Positions 25,415 to 42,443 of a stretch of 64,000 nucleotides of DNA are shown here, piece after piece. The translations under genes and the position numbers were made by a program. Within the stretch, counting starts at the first letter, position 1; every line of letters begins with the position of its first letter. This DNA comes from Arctopsyche grandis. Taxonomy: Eukaryota > Arthropoda > Insecta > Trichoptera > Hydropsychidae. The DNA lies in NCBI RefSeq assembly GCF_051622035.1, contig NC_135358.1, positions 7,853,001-7,917,000 on the forward strand, written 5' to 3'. The notes beneath the pieces are model-generated. The model ran no database searches. It was not told the DNA's origin and saw only the letters and a program-made list of their open reading frames with translations.

Positions 25415-25976
25415 CTAATGGTTTTACCCAGCTTCGCTCAGTATTCGTAATATAAACTGCTGAAACATGGCTAATCTAATAGTAAACATTCATATGTTCT
25501 TTTATTAAATTTATTTGAATTGGAACTGGGAATCGGAATTGGAACTAAAATAGGAATCCGGATTCGAAACTGAAACAGGAATCGGAAACCGGAACTGAAA
25601 AAGTATTCCGGATCCGGAACTGAAACAGGAATCTGGATCCAGAACTGAAAAAGGAATCAGGAACTGGAACTGAAAAAAAGAATCGGAATCCGGAACTGAA
25701 ACAGGAATCCAGAACCGTAAATGAAAATGGATTGGGAACCAGAATTGAAACAGTAATTCGGATTCAGAACTGAAGAAAATAATCGTAACCCAGAACTGAA
25801 ACAGGAATCCGGAACGGGAACTAAAAAAGGAATCGGGAAACTGAACTGAAAAAAGAATCCAGATCTGGAACTGAAAAATGAATCAAAAACGAAAATGATA
25901 TCGATATCATCACAGATTCTACGAACCAAAATTTACATACATACATACATAGTCTCTTTCGAAATTATATATTAGA
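25415..25976 (-). mobile_element. Helitron-type element with internal minisatellite
   Basis: Read on the minus strand it begins TCTAATATATAATTTCG, AAAGAGAC. It ends GAGCGAAGCTGGGTAAAACC then ATTAG, the pattern of the Helitron-like family also at 48590-49170 and 62013-62644. Between the conserved ends the usual short interior is replaced by a run of about 20-mer repeats. Non-autonomous, no Rep/helicase. Confidence 0.68.
25518..25890 (+). repeat. degenerate minisatellite inside Helitron
   Basis: Tandem units of about 18-27 bp built on GGAATCCGGAACTGAAACA, with many variants (AAAAAGGAATC, CCGGATCCGGAACTG). It gives spurious open frames on both strands. Its right border is the Helitron interior at GATATCGATATC. 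Confidence 0.8.
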
Positions 25977-26040
25977 TTACAGGATACAAGTAAACTGAAG
26001 TTATTTGAAGTCAACAAAAATCGTCTACCAATCTGAATAG

Positions 26041-26405
26041 GGGTCTACGTGACGAGACAGAATGTTAAATTACAGAAAACACAAATATCGGAAGGCAAAG
26101 ATCGAAAATCGAAAGTTCTTAAGTCGAAAAATCAAAAAAAAATGGTGCATGGTAAACGGTACATATGTACTCACTTAATTTGCGCGAGCAGGATACAAAA
26201 GGAACAAGAGGAACATGCTTTTCCTCCCGTATTCTGCGCGCGCACATTAATACGGGAGGAAAATCCTTTTCCTCTTGTATCCTGCTCGCGCTAATTAAGT
26301 GAGTATGTACCGTTTACCATGCACCATTTTTTTTGATCTTTCGACTTTCGATTTTCGATCTTTGCGTTTTCTGTAATTTAACATTCTGTCTCGTCACGGA
26401 GACTG
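26041..26405. mobile_element. foldback MITE, Mutator-like (9-bp duplication)
   Basis: The whole 365 bp is a long imperfect palindrome: arms of about 150 bp run from CGTGACGAGACAGAATGTT inward to CTCCCGTATT and back. The 9-bp repeat TCTGAATAG flanks it at 26032-26040 and 26406-26414. A 9-bp duplication with long inverted repeats is the signature of Mutator-like elements. No coding capacity. Confidence 0.78.
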
Positions 26406-26648
26406 TCTGAATAGATATGCACAATTCACAGAGTGCAACAAACATAGAATTGAGAATAGTTAAAACATCGTATAATCACTAAAAAATTGTATCCTCTACT
26501 TTACAATTCTAAGGATGCCCGGCTCTAAACAATAGGACTCGGACATAAGAAGTTCTAGTGCTAAAATCTACATACACTTATGGAATGAATTTAATAATTA
26601 ATGACTGACATTTACAACATGGACAGGCGATGGATTCAACGCCGACAT

Positions 26649-29041
26649 TTATTCTCGCCTTATTCGTTTCGGACGAATACTGCAGTGTGCATTTGAATCG
26701 GTACCGTCGCCGCTCGCTTTCTGCTTCTTACTGACGAATACCTGGCTTTGAGCCGTCAAATGTAAAGATATCGCGTGCGTATTCAACTTTTCAGCGAGCA
26801 ACAGATCTTTCAGACCTTTCATCTTATGACTGTATAGAGTGGTTGTCGGGTGGCTGTTTGCCACAGCTTCCATCTCCTCGCCCAGCTCCTTGGGAGTGTT
26901 TTCCGATGACGCTGTCGCGGATATGGCCGAACTACTTTGTGACATTGAAACGTCATCGGCACTTTGTGACTCATTGTCAATGGAGGAATTATCTTTCGCT
27001 TCATCAGTACTTTCATCGTGGCATATTATGTTGACTTGAGCCCTAACATCGGCGTCGAATTTCGATATTGTGCTGACTAAAGGTTTCGCCCAGCCTATGT
27101 GCAATATCGGAGTTTGACTCTCTTCTTCCCACTTACAAATACCGTCGTAAAACCTTTAAAAAAAACACACCATTTAATTATGTAATTTGTATTAAAAAGA
27201 AAATACTATATATTATTGCGACAATACAAACCTTAAAAGGTGTGCAAAACACTGAGGATCTTTTAAAATTGACCGTGCCGAATGACCGGAACTTTCGATC
27301 TTCATTATTTGAGGGATTAGCTCGTTGGCTATTTCGATGAATTCTTTATATATTTCCTCATCGTCTCTAGAATAGTTGTATCTGCGGAATATAATTTCTT
27401 TTTAATAAAATAAAATGTATACATAGATTACGCATTGATTGAAATGTACGTACGATCTGATTACGTCTCCGGCATCGGCCCAACTGCCGAAAGCTTCTTT
27501 GTACATTTTATTGCGGAAATAATATCCACCTTGAAACGTGTAAGGATACACATGCCTGTTGCAATAGTTTTTCCTGGCACTTCCTATTGCTTCTTGGAAC
27601 AATTCAGAAGCATCGGGTCGAACTTTTCCATCATCATAACGTCTTACTTCTTCGAGCTCTCCCAAATTTCCCAAAGCCATAGGATAGCCGCTGAGGTAAC
27701 CTACAAAATATAATGTTTATTTTTATATAAATGCAAAAATACGTACATTGTAAAAATTATTTTATAATACCTTGCTCGTACAGAAGCCATAATAGGCGCT
27801 GTTGCATCAAAGCTACTTCAAACGCGTCCGTAGTAGAATCAATCGAAGGATTTATGGAAGAGACTAAAGCCGCAACTTCCATGTGTCTCGTACAAACTAC
27901 AGGATAGCCGGCTACATACAACCAAGATGTTGTAATAGCGCCAGCTCCGATGGGCTGACCGCGTTTGTCTTCATTCCCTTTGCCATGCCAAGTAACCTAA
28001 AAATTATATACATACATACATACATATATAGAATGCTACAACTAGTACTTTTGAAGTGTTTTTACAAATAAAATTGTATATAATTATATAGTAGACATAA
28101 TTTTCCAAATGAAATTCAATTTGGCAGTTTTTTTTTTAATAAATCGGGAACTAAAGCATTGTTTTTTTTAACTTTGATTCAAGATTATTTGGAATATCAA
28201 AGCTTTAGCTCCTAAGCTTAATTTTTAAACTAGCAACTTCGGCATTTGTAGTTGGGAAAGTCTTTTTAGCAACTTTCATGTTGATTACTTCTACTACTTT
28301 CTGCAATTTAGAAATGGAGGCAAGAAGCTAAAGCTTCAATATTTATAATAATAACAAATAAATAAAGTTTTGTTCGTGTATTAATGAAAAAACTGTTGGG
28401 TATTAAGCCCTATATGGAAAATTGTACAGTTATATGATAAAAAATAATACCTCGGCTGTTTCATTGCCATCTGGTCCGAAGACGACCCAAGCATGATCTT
28501 CTGACAGAGCCAAGTGTACATCGGTGTACCCGAGCACTTGACAAGCGGCTACAACAGCAAAGGCGACGCCAAAGCAATCCAATTTGCTACCTGTCAGGTA
28601 GCTGTAGAGGCTCTGAAGATGTGCACGGTCTTTGTAGTAACTCCGTGTTAATGAGTTCCAAATAACATCTGATACCTTCTTGATGAGGGCACGTGAGGCG
28701 GTCTGCAGATGTTTTGTTTTAGCCTCGTTGCCTAGGGCTCCTCTGATGATTCCGACGAATTTGTCATACAAGGTGCTCACCTCTTCGTATGTGATGACTG
28801 GGAAGCCAACTTTGACCAGTTTGTCGGATTTGGAATCGTTTTGATGGCGAGATTTGAGCGTTTGTTTATCTTGTTCGGGGTTCGAGGGTTTGCGTTCCGT
28901 CAGACTGTTCTCGATGGCTCCGACGACGATGGAGAGAAGGGCGAGGTCCGGCTCTTTCTCCACTTCGCTCCTGAAGAGCTCGATGAGACGGCACGCGCCA
29001 CTGATTGGGAAGCTGTCTCTGTCGGGGCCGCGGGACCACAT
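26649..29041 (-). CDS. Mnn1: menin
   Basis: Five exons on the minus strand: 28451-29041, 27771-27996, 27454-27700, 27232-27381, 26649-27153. They give 572 aa (human menin 610). The start is ATG at 29041 (MWSRGPDRDSF), leading into the family's LIELFRSEVEKEPDLALLS helix. Hallmarks are LALSEDHAWVVFGPDGNETA followed by VTWHGKGNED, AINPSIDS-like INPSIDSTTD, LGNLGELEEV, DYNY-type YNYSRDDEEIYKEF and CFAHLLRFYDGICKWEEES. These build the transglutaminase-like core and TPR-like palm that bind MLL/KMT2 and JunD N-terminal peptides. The C terminus keeps LTAQSQVFVSKKQK and a basic RPKRIRRE end, a likely nuclear signal. The acidic/Ser-rich linker in exon 5 replaces the human low-complexity insert. Menin is a nuclear scaffold of H3K4 methyltransferase complexes. 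Confidence 0.95.
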
Positions 29042-29990
29042 TTCGCGCCAAAACACTCGCGCCAAAAACTACATTTGACAACCACCAACTCGCCGGCAAA
29101 ACAACCCGGCTTTCCTAACCTCGCGTTGACATGCGCATTGCGCGCCACGAATACTGGCAACACTGGCTACTTTTCGATTTTTTACCACCCTATTTTAGAT
29201 TTATCGCATATAAAAGAAGAGGTTCGGTGATTACTGGTCACACAGTCACTAAAATCTCTATAACGGATCATCTGGCGGACGAATAGTCCATCATACTAAC
29301 GATAACTTCTAAGCCCGCTTTAAGGTCTGTTCATACCTAGCCAGCACGTACCGACTTCAGCAGGTATCCGGCCGTACGAAAAGTATTCTTTGGTACATTT
29401 TGTATGGGTATATTCATACCAACCGTCACGTTTACGCCACGGCAGGCTTACAGCAGTACCCGACATTTCCTGTTCATACCTTACAGCAACATCCGTTAAC
29501 GTATCGTATCCGTCTTTTTGGCCATCGTGGAGATATACACGCGAATTACGTGCCATGAGTCTGCCGCTTTGCTGTTTTGGACCAATTATCGATATTTTTT
29601 CGATTCAAATAAATTTAATAAAATGCACATCAAAACGCCTCCGTGCTTTTTTATTGCCTTCTTGAGCTTCTTCTTCCAACAACAGCGCGATTATACATAC
29701 TCTATGGGGGTAGGGCGAATGAAACGACTGGCTTTTTAATGCACACAAGTGTTATATTTGGCAGCCGGTAAATAAGTGGTAAAGCAATTTTTCAACGCGG
29801 CCGAGCTGGTCCCAACTCACAGGATGGAGAGCGAAACTCGACCATATCGTAGAGCCGTCATAAATCCAATTACCAGATTTGCGGTCCCTGACGAACCGAA
29901 AGAACTTTTGCAGCGAACAGTTGCAGTAGCTTGGTGAGTACACCCTGTTGTAACTTAATGGGCTTGGGTGCGGTTGCAAAGTTGTCGCAA
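29042..29990. other. upstream of menin; no gene recognised
   Basis: The first 130 bp hold the likely menin 5' UTR/promoter, GC-richer than its surroundings. At 29320-29560 there is an open minus frame of 78 codons, with TATGAACAG-like motifs repeated at its ends. It resembles no known protein and may be part of an unclassified repeat. Confidence 0.4.
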
Positions 29991-30354
29991 CTTGGGGGCC
30001 GTTCAAGTATTACGTAAGCAGATTTATTACAATTATTTACCCCCTCCTCCCCCTTGTCAGCAAAAGTAAGCAAAGCTCTTACCCCCCCCCCCCCTCCCAT
30101 GCTTACGTAAACATTGGTACCTATATGCATTTTTTAAAACTTTCGAACAATTTTTGGTATAACTTGAATTTGTCTATTTGAAACGACATCTTAAACAATT
30201 CAACTTTGGCGAAAGAGGATCAACGGTAACACAAATATTAACTTGCTTTGCTTTGCTTACAACACGTCAAATCGTCAATCGTACCGAAATCAAACAATAG
30301 ATTGACGGAAAAAATTTTGACAGTGAGAAGCGCGCGGTAATTCCCTCACTCGCT

Positions 30355-31140
30355 TCTAATAATAATAATAGCTTTTATTCCAGACGATGAGGAGAATAGT
30401 GCAATCCCCAACGCCCATATAAATAATATATAGATAATAAAAAAAGTATTGAAAAATAGTAAATAAAAAAAAAAAAATAAATAAATACATAAGTAAATAT
30501 ATAAATATTACTGATAATAAATATAATAATAATAAATAATAATAAATAATAATAATAATAAATAATAATAATAAATAATAATAATAATAATAAATAATAA
30601 TAATAATAATAAATAATACTAATAAATAATAATAATAATAAATAATAATAATAATAAATAATACTAATAATAAATAATAATAATAATAATAATAAATAAC
30701 ACTAATAATAAATAAATAATAATAAATAAGTCTAATAATAATAAATAATAATAATTTTATGTCTATTCAAGGCGGTCGGTGTAGCAGTTCCATCCATCGA
30801 ACATACAATGAAGAATGCAAATGAGAAGATGCAGCAGCAAGAAGACAATTAGGCGATAAAAATATATGAAGACGTAGAGAGGCCGCTCTCATCCTGAGAA
30901 TGGCTTCAAAATGAGGCACATGCCCTTCTACAAACATTTGCGACGAGCTACAGCTCCTAGGTAACCCGAAAAGAGCACGGTAACAGTTGTTGTATTGTAC
31001 TTTTATCTTCCTCATCGTCTCCCGCTTGTATCTGGTCCATAATTCACCAGTATAGAGGCTAGTACAAAAGGACATAAATAATTGTCTCTTAACCTCTACA
31101 CTGGAGTGGAAAAATCGTCTAGCCAGCATATTTGCCCTTA
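30355..31140 (-). mobile_element. 5'-truncated non-LTR retrotransposon fragment
   Basis: The minus-strand frame 30767-31129 reads VKRQLFMSFCTSLYTGELW, then YNNCYRALFGLPRSCSSSQMF. This is the conserved C-terminal region after the reverse transcriptase in LINEs of the CR1/RTE-like type. A long (TTA)n-rich 3' UTR follows in element orientation, ending in GGAATAAAAGC and a short TTATTA tail near 30355. Only the 3' end is present, inserted in the MITE 29996-31346. Confidence 0.68.
30525..30760. repeat. (AAT)n microsatellite
   Basis: Long run of AAT/AAATAAT units on the plus strand within the LINE 3' UTR, with a few ACT and AGT interruptions. Confidence 0.92.
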
Positions 31141-31351
31141 CACAAGCGAGTACCTAAACGTATTCATTATTTGTGGGAATCCCCGAATATGTGTTTGGTT
31201 TTCAAGCATAGACAATGTGTAAAAAAAAAAAAACTACTGCTGACGTAATCACCATCTCGACCCCCCCACCTCCCATGTCATCAAAAATAAGCAAAGCAAA
31301 GACCCCCCCGCCCCCCTATAGTGCTTACGTAATACTTGAACGGCCCCTTGG

Positions 31352-31795
31352 TGAATACGGGGATTTATGCTAGTCGGTTCGATTATAACAAATTTGCTGT
31401 GAAGTATTTATTTAAGTGTTAAAACTTAATTGGGTAACGCCAACTTTGATGATTGACATCGTTTTGTTTTTATTCGACGTGGTGGATAGTAATGACGAGC
31501 TGAAAATGAATTGGTTTTGAATTTTGAACGGAAGAGCGAAGGAGGTGTTCGAGAGGAGCGGCGTTGTCTATGGGCGATTGATCTCGCGGGTGGCGCCGGC
31601 AGCCGCGGCCGCCGCGCCCGCCGACCGCTTCTCGCTCTTTGCCGCTCCCCATTTGCCATTCACCGTTCGCCTCTCGCCATTCGCCATTAGCCATTTGCCA
31701 TTCGTCACTCGCCACTCGCCACCGGCTGATTCGCGCGTCTACCGATACGGACATCGACTCGGACTCGGACTCCGACTCCGACTCCGACTCTGACC
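31352..31795 (+). promoter_or_regulatory. GC-rich promoter/5' leader of chk1
   Basis: AT content falls sharply from about 31530 up to the chk1 ATG. Two short tandem arrays sit in the likely 5' leader: CCATTCGCC/CCATTTGCC units at about 31655-31725, and GACTCC/GACTCG hexamers at 31757-31793 that stop two bases before the ATG. No TATA box obvious; it resembles a GC-rich leader. Confidence 0.5.
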
Positions 31796-37321
<5,526 letters not shown>

Positions 37322-37811
37322 TTTTAATATATTTTTTTAAATCAGTTTTGTGCCATACATTAAAGATTTTATTATTATACGAGTATCTAATCCTTGATAA
37401 TTGCAACTGTTTTAAATTGTTAAAAAAAAATAGTGTAATTTGATGAATTACGCTCCACATTATATTATCAAGGATTAAAGGTTCAGCTGTGATTATTTTT
37501 TTTATCTACATATATAGCTTTATTAGTTTTGTTAACCTTCAATTACCTGTGACAATTTTAATGAATGATCTGTATTTTAGTTGGATGTTGTGTTTTAACT
37601 ATACATATATAAATAAAATATGACTACTTAACTTTGCATTTTATTTAAAACTTGTTATCAAAACACTTATTTTGTAAGTTTTAAAATTCCTTCTTACATC
37701 AGTTGCGGAGACAAACTGGAACGCTATAGAAAAATATGATCTTGCGTAGTATTTCGGAAATCTTAAATCAAATCGACACTCAGTGATTTAAATATTGAGT
37801 TATATGTTTAT

Positions 37812-39419
37812 TGTGGCTGTGGAGTGTGATCAAAATTTACTGACTCCAACTTAAACGATTTTAGTAAGATAGACTTCTTGCCGACGCATAAAACTATTAG
37901 TAATGAAAATAATAGCGATTCTTATATTATAAAAATTTTATGGAATTAAAAACTCAAAAAAAAAATTTTACATGTTACCCAAATTAATTTATTTATTTTA
38001 AACAGACCATTGTGGCATAACAGGAATTCCTAAAGCGCCACAATGGTCAAAAAATATAACACAAAAAAGAAAAAAAACAAAATAACAATTAAACATAAAC
38101 ATAAATACATCCATACATACATAAAAAATAGCATTTAATAATAACAGATAAAGTAAAAATATCAAATAAAATATAGCATAAGGAATGCCTTGCACCTACA
38201 GCCAGTTTCAATAAATATGTAAGAAACAACTACAAATACAAAACATCCCTGTAAGGCCCAAATGGAAGAGAGTTAATCAAAATTTCACTCATAAATCACA
38301 ATCAATCATGAAAACAATGATGAGCGCAGACTACCAGATAAATGGGTTAGAGTAATTTCCGACAATTTACGCTCACTAAGGTGGAAAATATCACATTCAG
38401 TCTCGGCAGCAACGATTTCATTAAGAAGTCGGATAGCTCTTGGAATAGGAGCCATTCGAAAAAGGACTGTGCGGGCAGGAGGTACAGCCAGCAAATGATG
38501 ATGTCTACCACGCACATAGTGATTAGGGACATAAAGCCCCAACTGCTCCAGCAACAACGGGCATGACGTATTACCACGTAAGAGCAGGAGAACGAAACGA
38601 ATTAATGAGAAGTTTCTCCGAAGTTCAAGGGAATTATACCCAAGCATGCCCAAAAGGAAAGGAGTGGGGTAGAGATATGGGTAATACCCATATTCTTTCC
38701 TATATAGGAAACGAAGAAATGCTTTTTGCACTTTCTCAATCATCAGAGAGTAATTTGCTTCATGCGGATTCCACACAATCGCATTATACTCTAGCTTACT
38801 TCTCACAAGCGAATTGAAAAGCAAGCGAGAAGACAAAGGATTGGGGAATAATCTTGCATATCTCAAAACAAATCCAAGTCGACGAAAGGAAACGTCAGCG
38901 ACTTTTTTGATATGGTTGTGAAAGGTGAGCTGAGGATCAAAAGTGATACCCAAATCGACAATAGATTCCACACGCTTCAACAAGACGGATTTAATGGAAT
39001 ATCCGTGACAATAGAGTGAATGTGCACGTCCATAGCTCATAATTGCACATTTGTTTAAATTAATGAATTTGTTTAAATTAATTAATGAATTGGTTATGAA
39101 ATATGTAGGTGTAAATAAAAAGTAAGTACATTCATAGTATATGTGTATGAATGTGCACGAACTAATCAACTTAATAAAAAAAATGAGAGTATAAAAAAAG
39201 TATGAGTGAGGAAACATCGTTCTTGGACAGAACACATCATAATATGTACATATTTGCATTTAAATTCGTGATTTTTAAAAAGACTTAAATTTCAATTTAA
39301 TAGTCTATTTACTTCAATAAAATTTGACAATTCTTTAGCATACCGTGATATTATTAAAAATAGAAAAAGGAGTCAGTTGGTAGATTTTTTACGATTCCGA
39401 CTCAGACTCCACAGCCCTG
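37812..39419. mobile_element. hAT MITE split by a LINE insertion
   Basis: The left end GGCTGTGGAGT with ACTGACTCC just inside, and the right end GACTCCACAGCCCTG, correspond to the MITE at 16714-16859. The interior is interrupted by the LINE 38005-39062. Target duplication is not clear, so the left border is approximate. Confidence 0.6.
38005..39062 (-). mobile_element. non-LTR retrotransposon (LINE), 3' part with intact frame
   Basis: The minus-strand frame ending at 38306 encodes about 250 residues of the post-RT region: VDLGITFDPQLTFHNHIKKV, LVRSKLEYNAIVWNP, KVQKAFLRFLYRKEYGYYP, RHHHLLAVPPARTVLFRMAP. This is Jockey/CR1-like. The 3' UTR ends in the hairpin GACCATTGTGGC...GCCACAATGGTC (38005-38048) followed by an ATAAATAAATT tail. 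5' truncated near 39062. The undamaged frame suggests a fairly recent insertion. The second copy is at 63497. Confidence 0.8.
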
Positions 39420-40374
39420 ATTTTAACACCAAAAATTAGGACAAAAATAACATGAGCTAGGGAGAATTTTAATGTGAGACTGATTTACTATCTTACTTTA
39501 CTATATACTTACACTCTTTACTGTTGAATGAAATTTGGGATTAAAATAACGACTTTCGTCTCCATTATACATAAATTTTATAAAGTTTTCTCACTGGTTT
39601 CTGTCCACAAAGTTCGGCTTTCGTGAGTCGTCTTCTCGCAGTCACTAATATTGATTGAAAAGTCATCATAAACATTATTTCTTATTAAAATAGCGGGTTT
39701 AAATCGCTGCTGTAGAGATAATCGGGATTCCAGGGGACCTTTTCAGTCCGATCCCTTTCAACGGGCAAAAATTGGAAATTCCTTATACTTCAATATTCCT
39801 GATACAGTAAATATGGAACATCTCATTTGTGTAGAAATTGACCATAAAGATAATCCTGAATTTACAGAATTCTGAATAAGAATACGAATAGAACGCATTT
39901 TTTCACGGTATTTTTATTTTAAACGTTTTTGATCCTTAAACCTCGAAAGCTCACATGGAATTGAAAAATATTATATTTAAAAGATGCGATCGCTAAAAAT
40001 CTTACACACTAAGAGATAAAATTGTAATTGCCCAAAAATCGCAAAATCACAAACGTTCCAGTTTATTTGTTCGCGACTGTATAGTATGATCATTAGAACC
40101 AAATAATATTGGATACTGGGATAAGTGTTTCTAAAATCTTGGAAATGATTGAATGAGGATTCGTTTTCATGTTGTTAGTATTTTCATAATTAGTAAATGA
40201 ACAGAAGGAAAATGAATTTGTTTTCATATAATTTATTGAAAAATAGTGGTAACATTACAATATGATTTGTATTTAAGTCCATGGCAGTGTGTATTCACTT
40301 TTTGTGCCCCATTAAGAATGTTCACCGTTGATGCACTTATAAAACAGCAGACTATAGTAATATTTTTTAATACA
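39420..40374. other. intergenic between chk1 side repeats and Gemin6
   Basis: AT-rich, no gene seen. TTTATT at 40232-40237 (AATAAA on the minus strand) is a candidate Gemin6 poly(A) signal. Confidence 0.45.
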
Positions 40375-41034
40375 TCATGTTTCCATAGAATCGCTGGGCA
40401 TGTTTTGAAGTAGATGTTGTATCCTCCCCAGAACTATGGAATTACTACTAGTACAGTTCTCGGGTTTGTACGGCGGTGATATTATAACATGGCCATCATG
40501 AACGTGAAGCTTATCGTCCACTTCCTTCACTGGAAGTAAATTTCTTAGCAACCAACTGTGTGTTTTGCTTTTAATTGATTGTATGTCAGTCTGGTCCAGA
40601 CTCTTCTCATTGGATATAAATACTCTGTGTACCCGGTCAGGCGGTGGATCTTTAATTGTAATATCACGAATGCTGAAGCCGACGACGATTTTTGTTTCAG
40701 GGACCCCGCAAATCAATGTGGAAAGAATAATACTAGAATGGATGATATTTTAGGTTATGTATACGATTTATAATTTCACTAATTTTGAAGTTAAAACTAA
40801 GTCACATTAAAAGTTTGAGATGTGTCATTGCTTTGAATGACTATTTGGTGATAATTGCATGTAATTATGGTTAAAACAAATATTCGAATACCTGCCAGTG
40901 TAAGGATCAATAGCATCAACGAATCCTTCGTAGTTACTGTTATTACTAGTGCAAATAGATACGTATGTTCCTATAAAGCAGGCTAATTTAGAAGGGGGTT
41001 GCGTGTGTAGGGGCTGAGCCCCATCTGAGTTCAT
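40375..41034 (-). CDS. Gem6: Gemin6 (SMN complex subunit)
   Basis: Two exons, 40892-41034 and 40375-40732, give 166 aa (human Gemin6 167). The start ATG at 41034 reads MNSDGAQPLHT. The N-terminal half is an Sm-like fold: FIGTYVSICTSNNSNYEGFV, then DAIDPYTGSIILSTL across the splice. The C-terminal half carries the family signature DGHVIISPPYKPENCTSSNS and IVLGRIQHLL, matching human VLTIDPPYGPENCSSSNE. Gemin6 pairs with Gemin7 as an Sm-like dimer in the SMN complex, which loads Sm rings on snRNAs in the cytoplasm. The 159-nt intron is typical. The gene runs tail to tail with chk1. Confidence 0.93.
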
Positions 41035-41354
41035 TTTGCTGGATTTAAATAAAGTCACAAACAAACTGTTCGAATTCCCTGACAATGACAGTTGCCGGTC
41101 CAAGTGTTGCCAATAATTACGGTATAGCCAGTCGTTATTTTAAATTGAAAACTTATTTTTATTTTGCATTGTAACTGAATTTCAATGTATTTATACGAAT
41201 TCGATTGATGTTGAGATGCTTTAAAATTCTTTTTAATCATATAATTTTGTTTCGCTAGTAAACTAGTGATTTAGTCGAATATAAAATTGGTATTTCTTTC
41301 TTACTAACCAAATTATTGTTTTTCCCCCCTGGAAACTTATTGTATGATTATATT

Positions 41355-41903
41355 TGTAGGAATATAGCACAACTTGTGCTATCCCGAATTAAAGCCAGTG
41401 ATGTACTATATTTCACAACAATACACAAGTCGTACGATGGCATTATCGCACTCCTGTACAAACATGCAGAGCTAATCTCGCCTGAAATTATCTTCACCAC
41501 TCGAGGGTAACGACCTTTTCGACTATTCCAGAAGGAAGATTTCATCACTCGATCGTAAATTGAGCAACATTGAGGGCCGAGGCAGATCGGCACACTGACC
41601 TGACCTCAATGTCTGTGGAAACTTCCAGAAGTACGATCTCGTCACCTGGAGACAAAGGATAACCTCAAGCTCCAGAAAGCTGGATGACATCACTCAACTA
41701 GTTTATGTATAACCCAGAGCATCAGACTCAGATGTCAGTTTAGCCAGCCCTTCCGCTGAAGTGGGCAACTAGCCCACTTCTCCGCTAATATATTATACTT
41801 GTAACAAACTTGTATACTGTATAATAATAAGCAATCCTCTTAAAAACTCAACCGAGTTTCCATAGGTCGGGACACTGGTCAACACACCTTCCCGCGTCCT
41901 AAA
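41355..41903 (+). mobile_element. solo LTR, family 2 (left of a tandem pair)
   Basis: Begins TGTAGGAATATAGCAC and ends in a CCCGCGTCCTAAA block. The exact 4-bp repeat TATT is on both sides (41351-41354 and 41904-41907). 549 bp, no internal region. Confidence 0.8.
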
Positions 41904-41915
41904 TATTCTCATTAG

Positions 41916-42443
41916 TGTAGGAATATAGGCCAACTTGTGCTATCCCAAATCAAGGAAGATGATCTCATCTACTTTATTTCTCATTAAAAGTCACACGATT
42001 GCATCATTGCCTTCCTGTACGAGCATGCAAAGCCGACCTTGCCTAAAATATCTTCGTTCTCACAAGGGCAAAGACACAATTTGACTTACTCTACACAAAC
42101 AACCTCGAGCCCAAAGGAACCCCAGAGAACATTATTTCATCACACAGCTACGCATCGACCAAACCTGGTGGCATAACTACACAAAGAACAGCCTCAAGCT
42201 TGTAGGAATCCGAGAGCATGATCTCACCAGCCAACCTACAAGGATCTTTACCAGTGCACAAGCACAAGAAACCAGTGAGCTTCTGGAAATCAGCCCGCCC
42301 ACTCATGTGAAGTTGAGCAACTACATATCTCCTTTGCCGGACATACAATAAAACTTGTATCCACTGAACATGAATAGAGATCCTCTAAAAAACTGAACCG
42401 AGTTTTTATAGGCCGGGAAACAGTCGAAACCACCCATCCTATA
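41916..42443 (+). mobile_element. solo LTR, family 2 (right of a tandem pair)
   Basis: Begins TGTAGGAATATAGGCC and ends near CACCCATCCTATA. Same orientation as the copy 12 bp to its left, but diverged from it. Flanks TTAG and GTAG match in part. No internal region; the right border is approximate. Confidence 0.72.

Larger units (their letters stand above)
29996..31346. mobile_element. DNA transposon/MITE, 25-bp TIRs, split by a LINE
   Basis: Terminal inverted repeats begin GGGCCGTTCAAGTATTACGT and continue AAGCA; left and right agree over about 25 bp. The 5-bp repeat CTTGG flanks it (29991-29995 and 31347-31351). C-rich runs follow each end. No transposase found; superfamily not assigned. 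A LINE fragment (30355-31140) occupies most of the interior. Confidence 0.72.

Noticed and set aside
25657-25929. Phe/Ser-rich open frame on the minus strand
   Set aside because: It is the translation of the minisatellite inside a Helitron.
29320-29556. Open frame of 78 codons on the minus strand
   Set aside because: Bounded by repeated TATGAACAG-like motifs and matching no known family; more likely part of a repeat than a gene.
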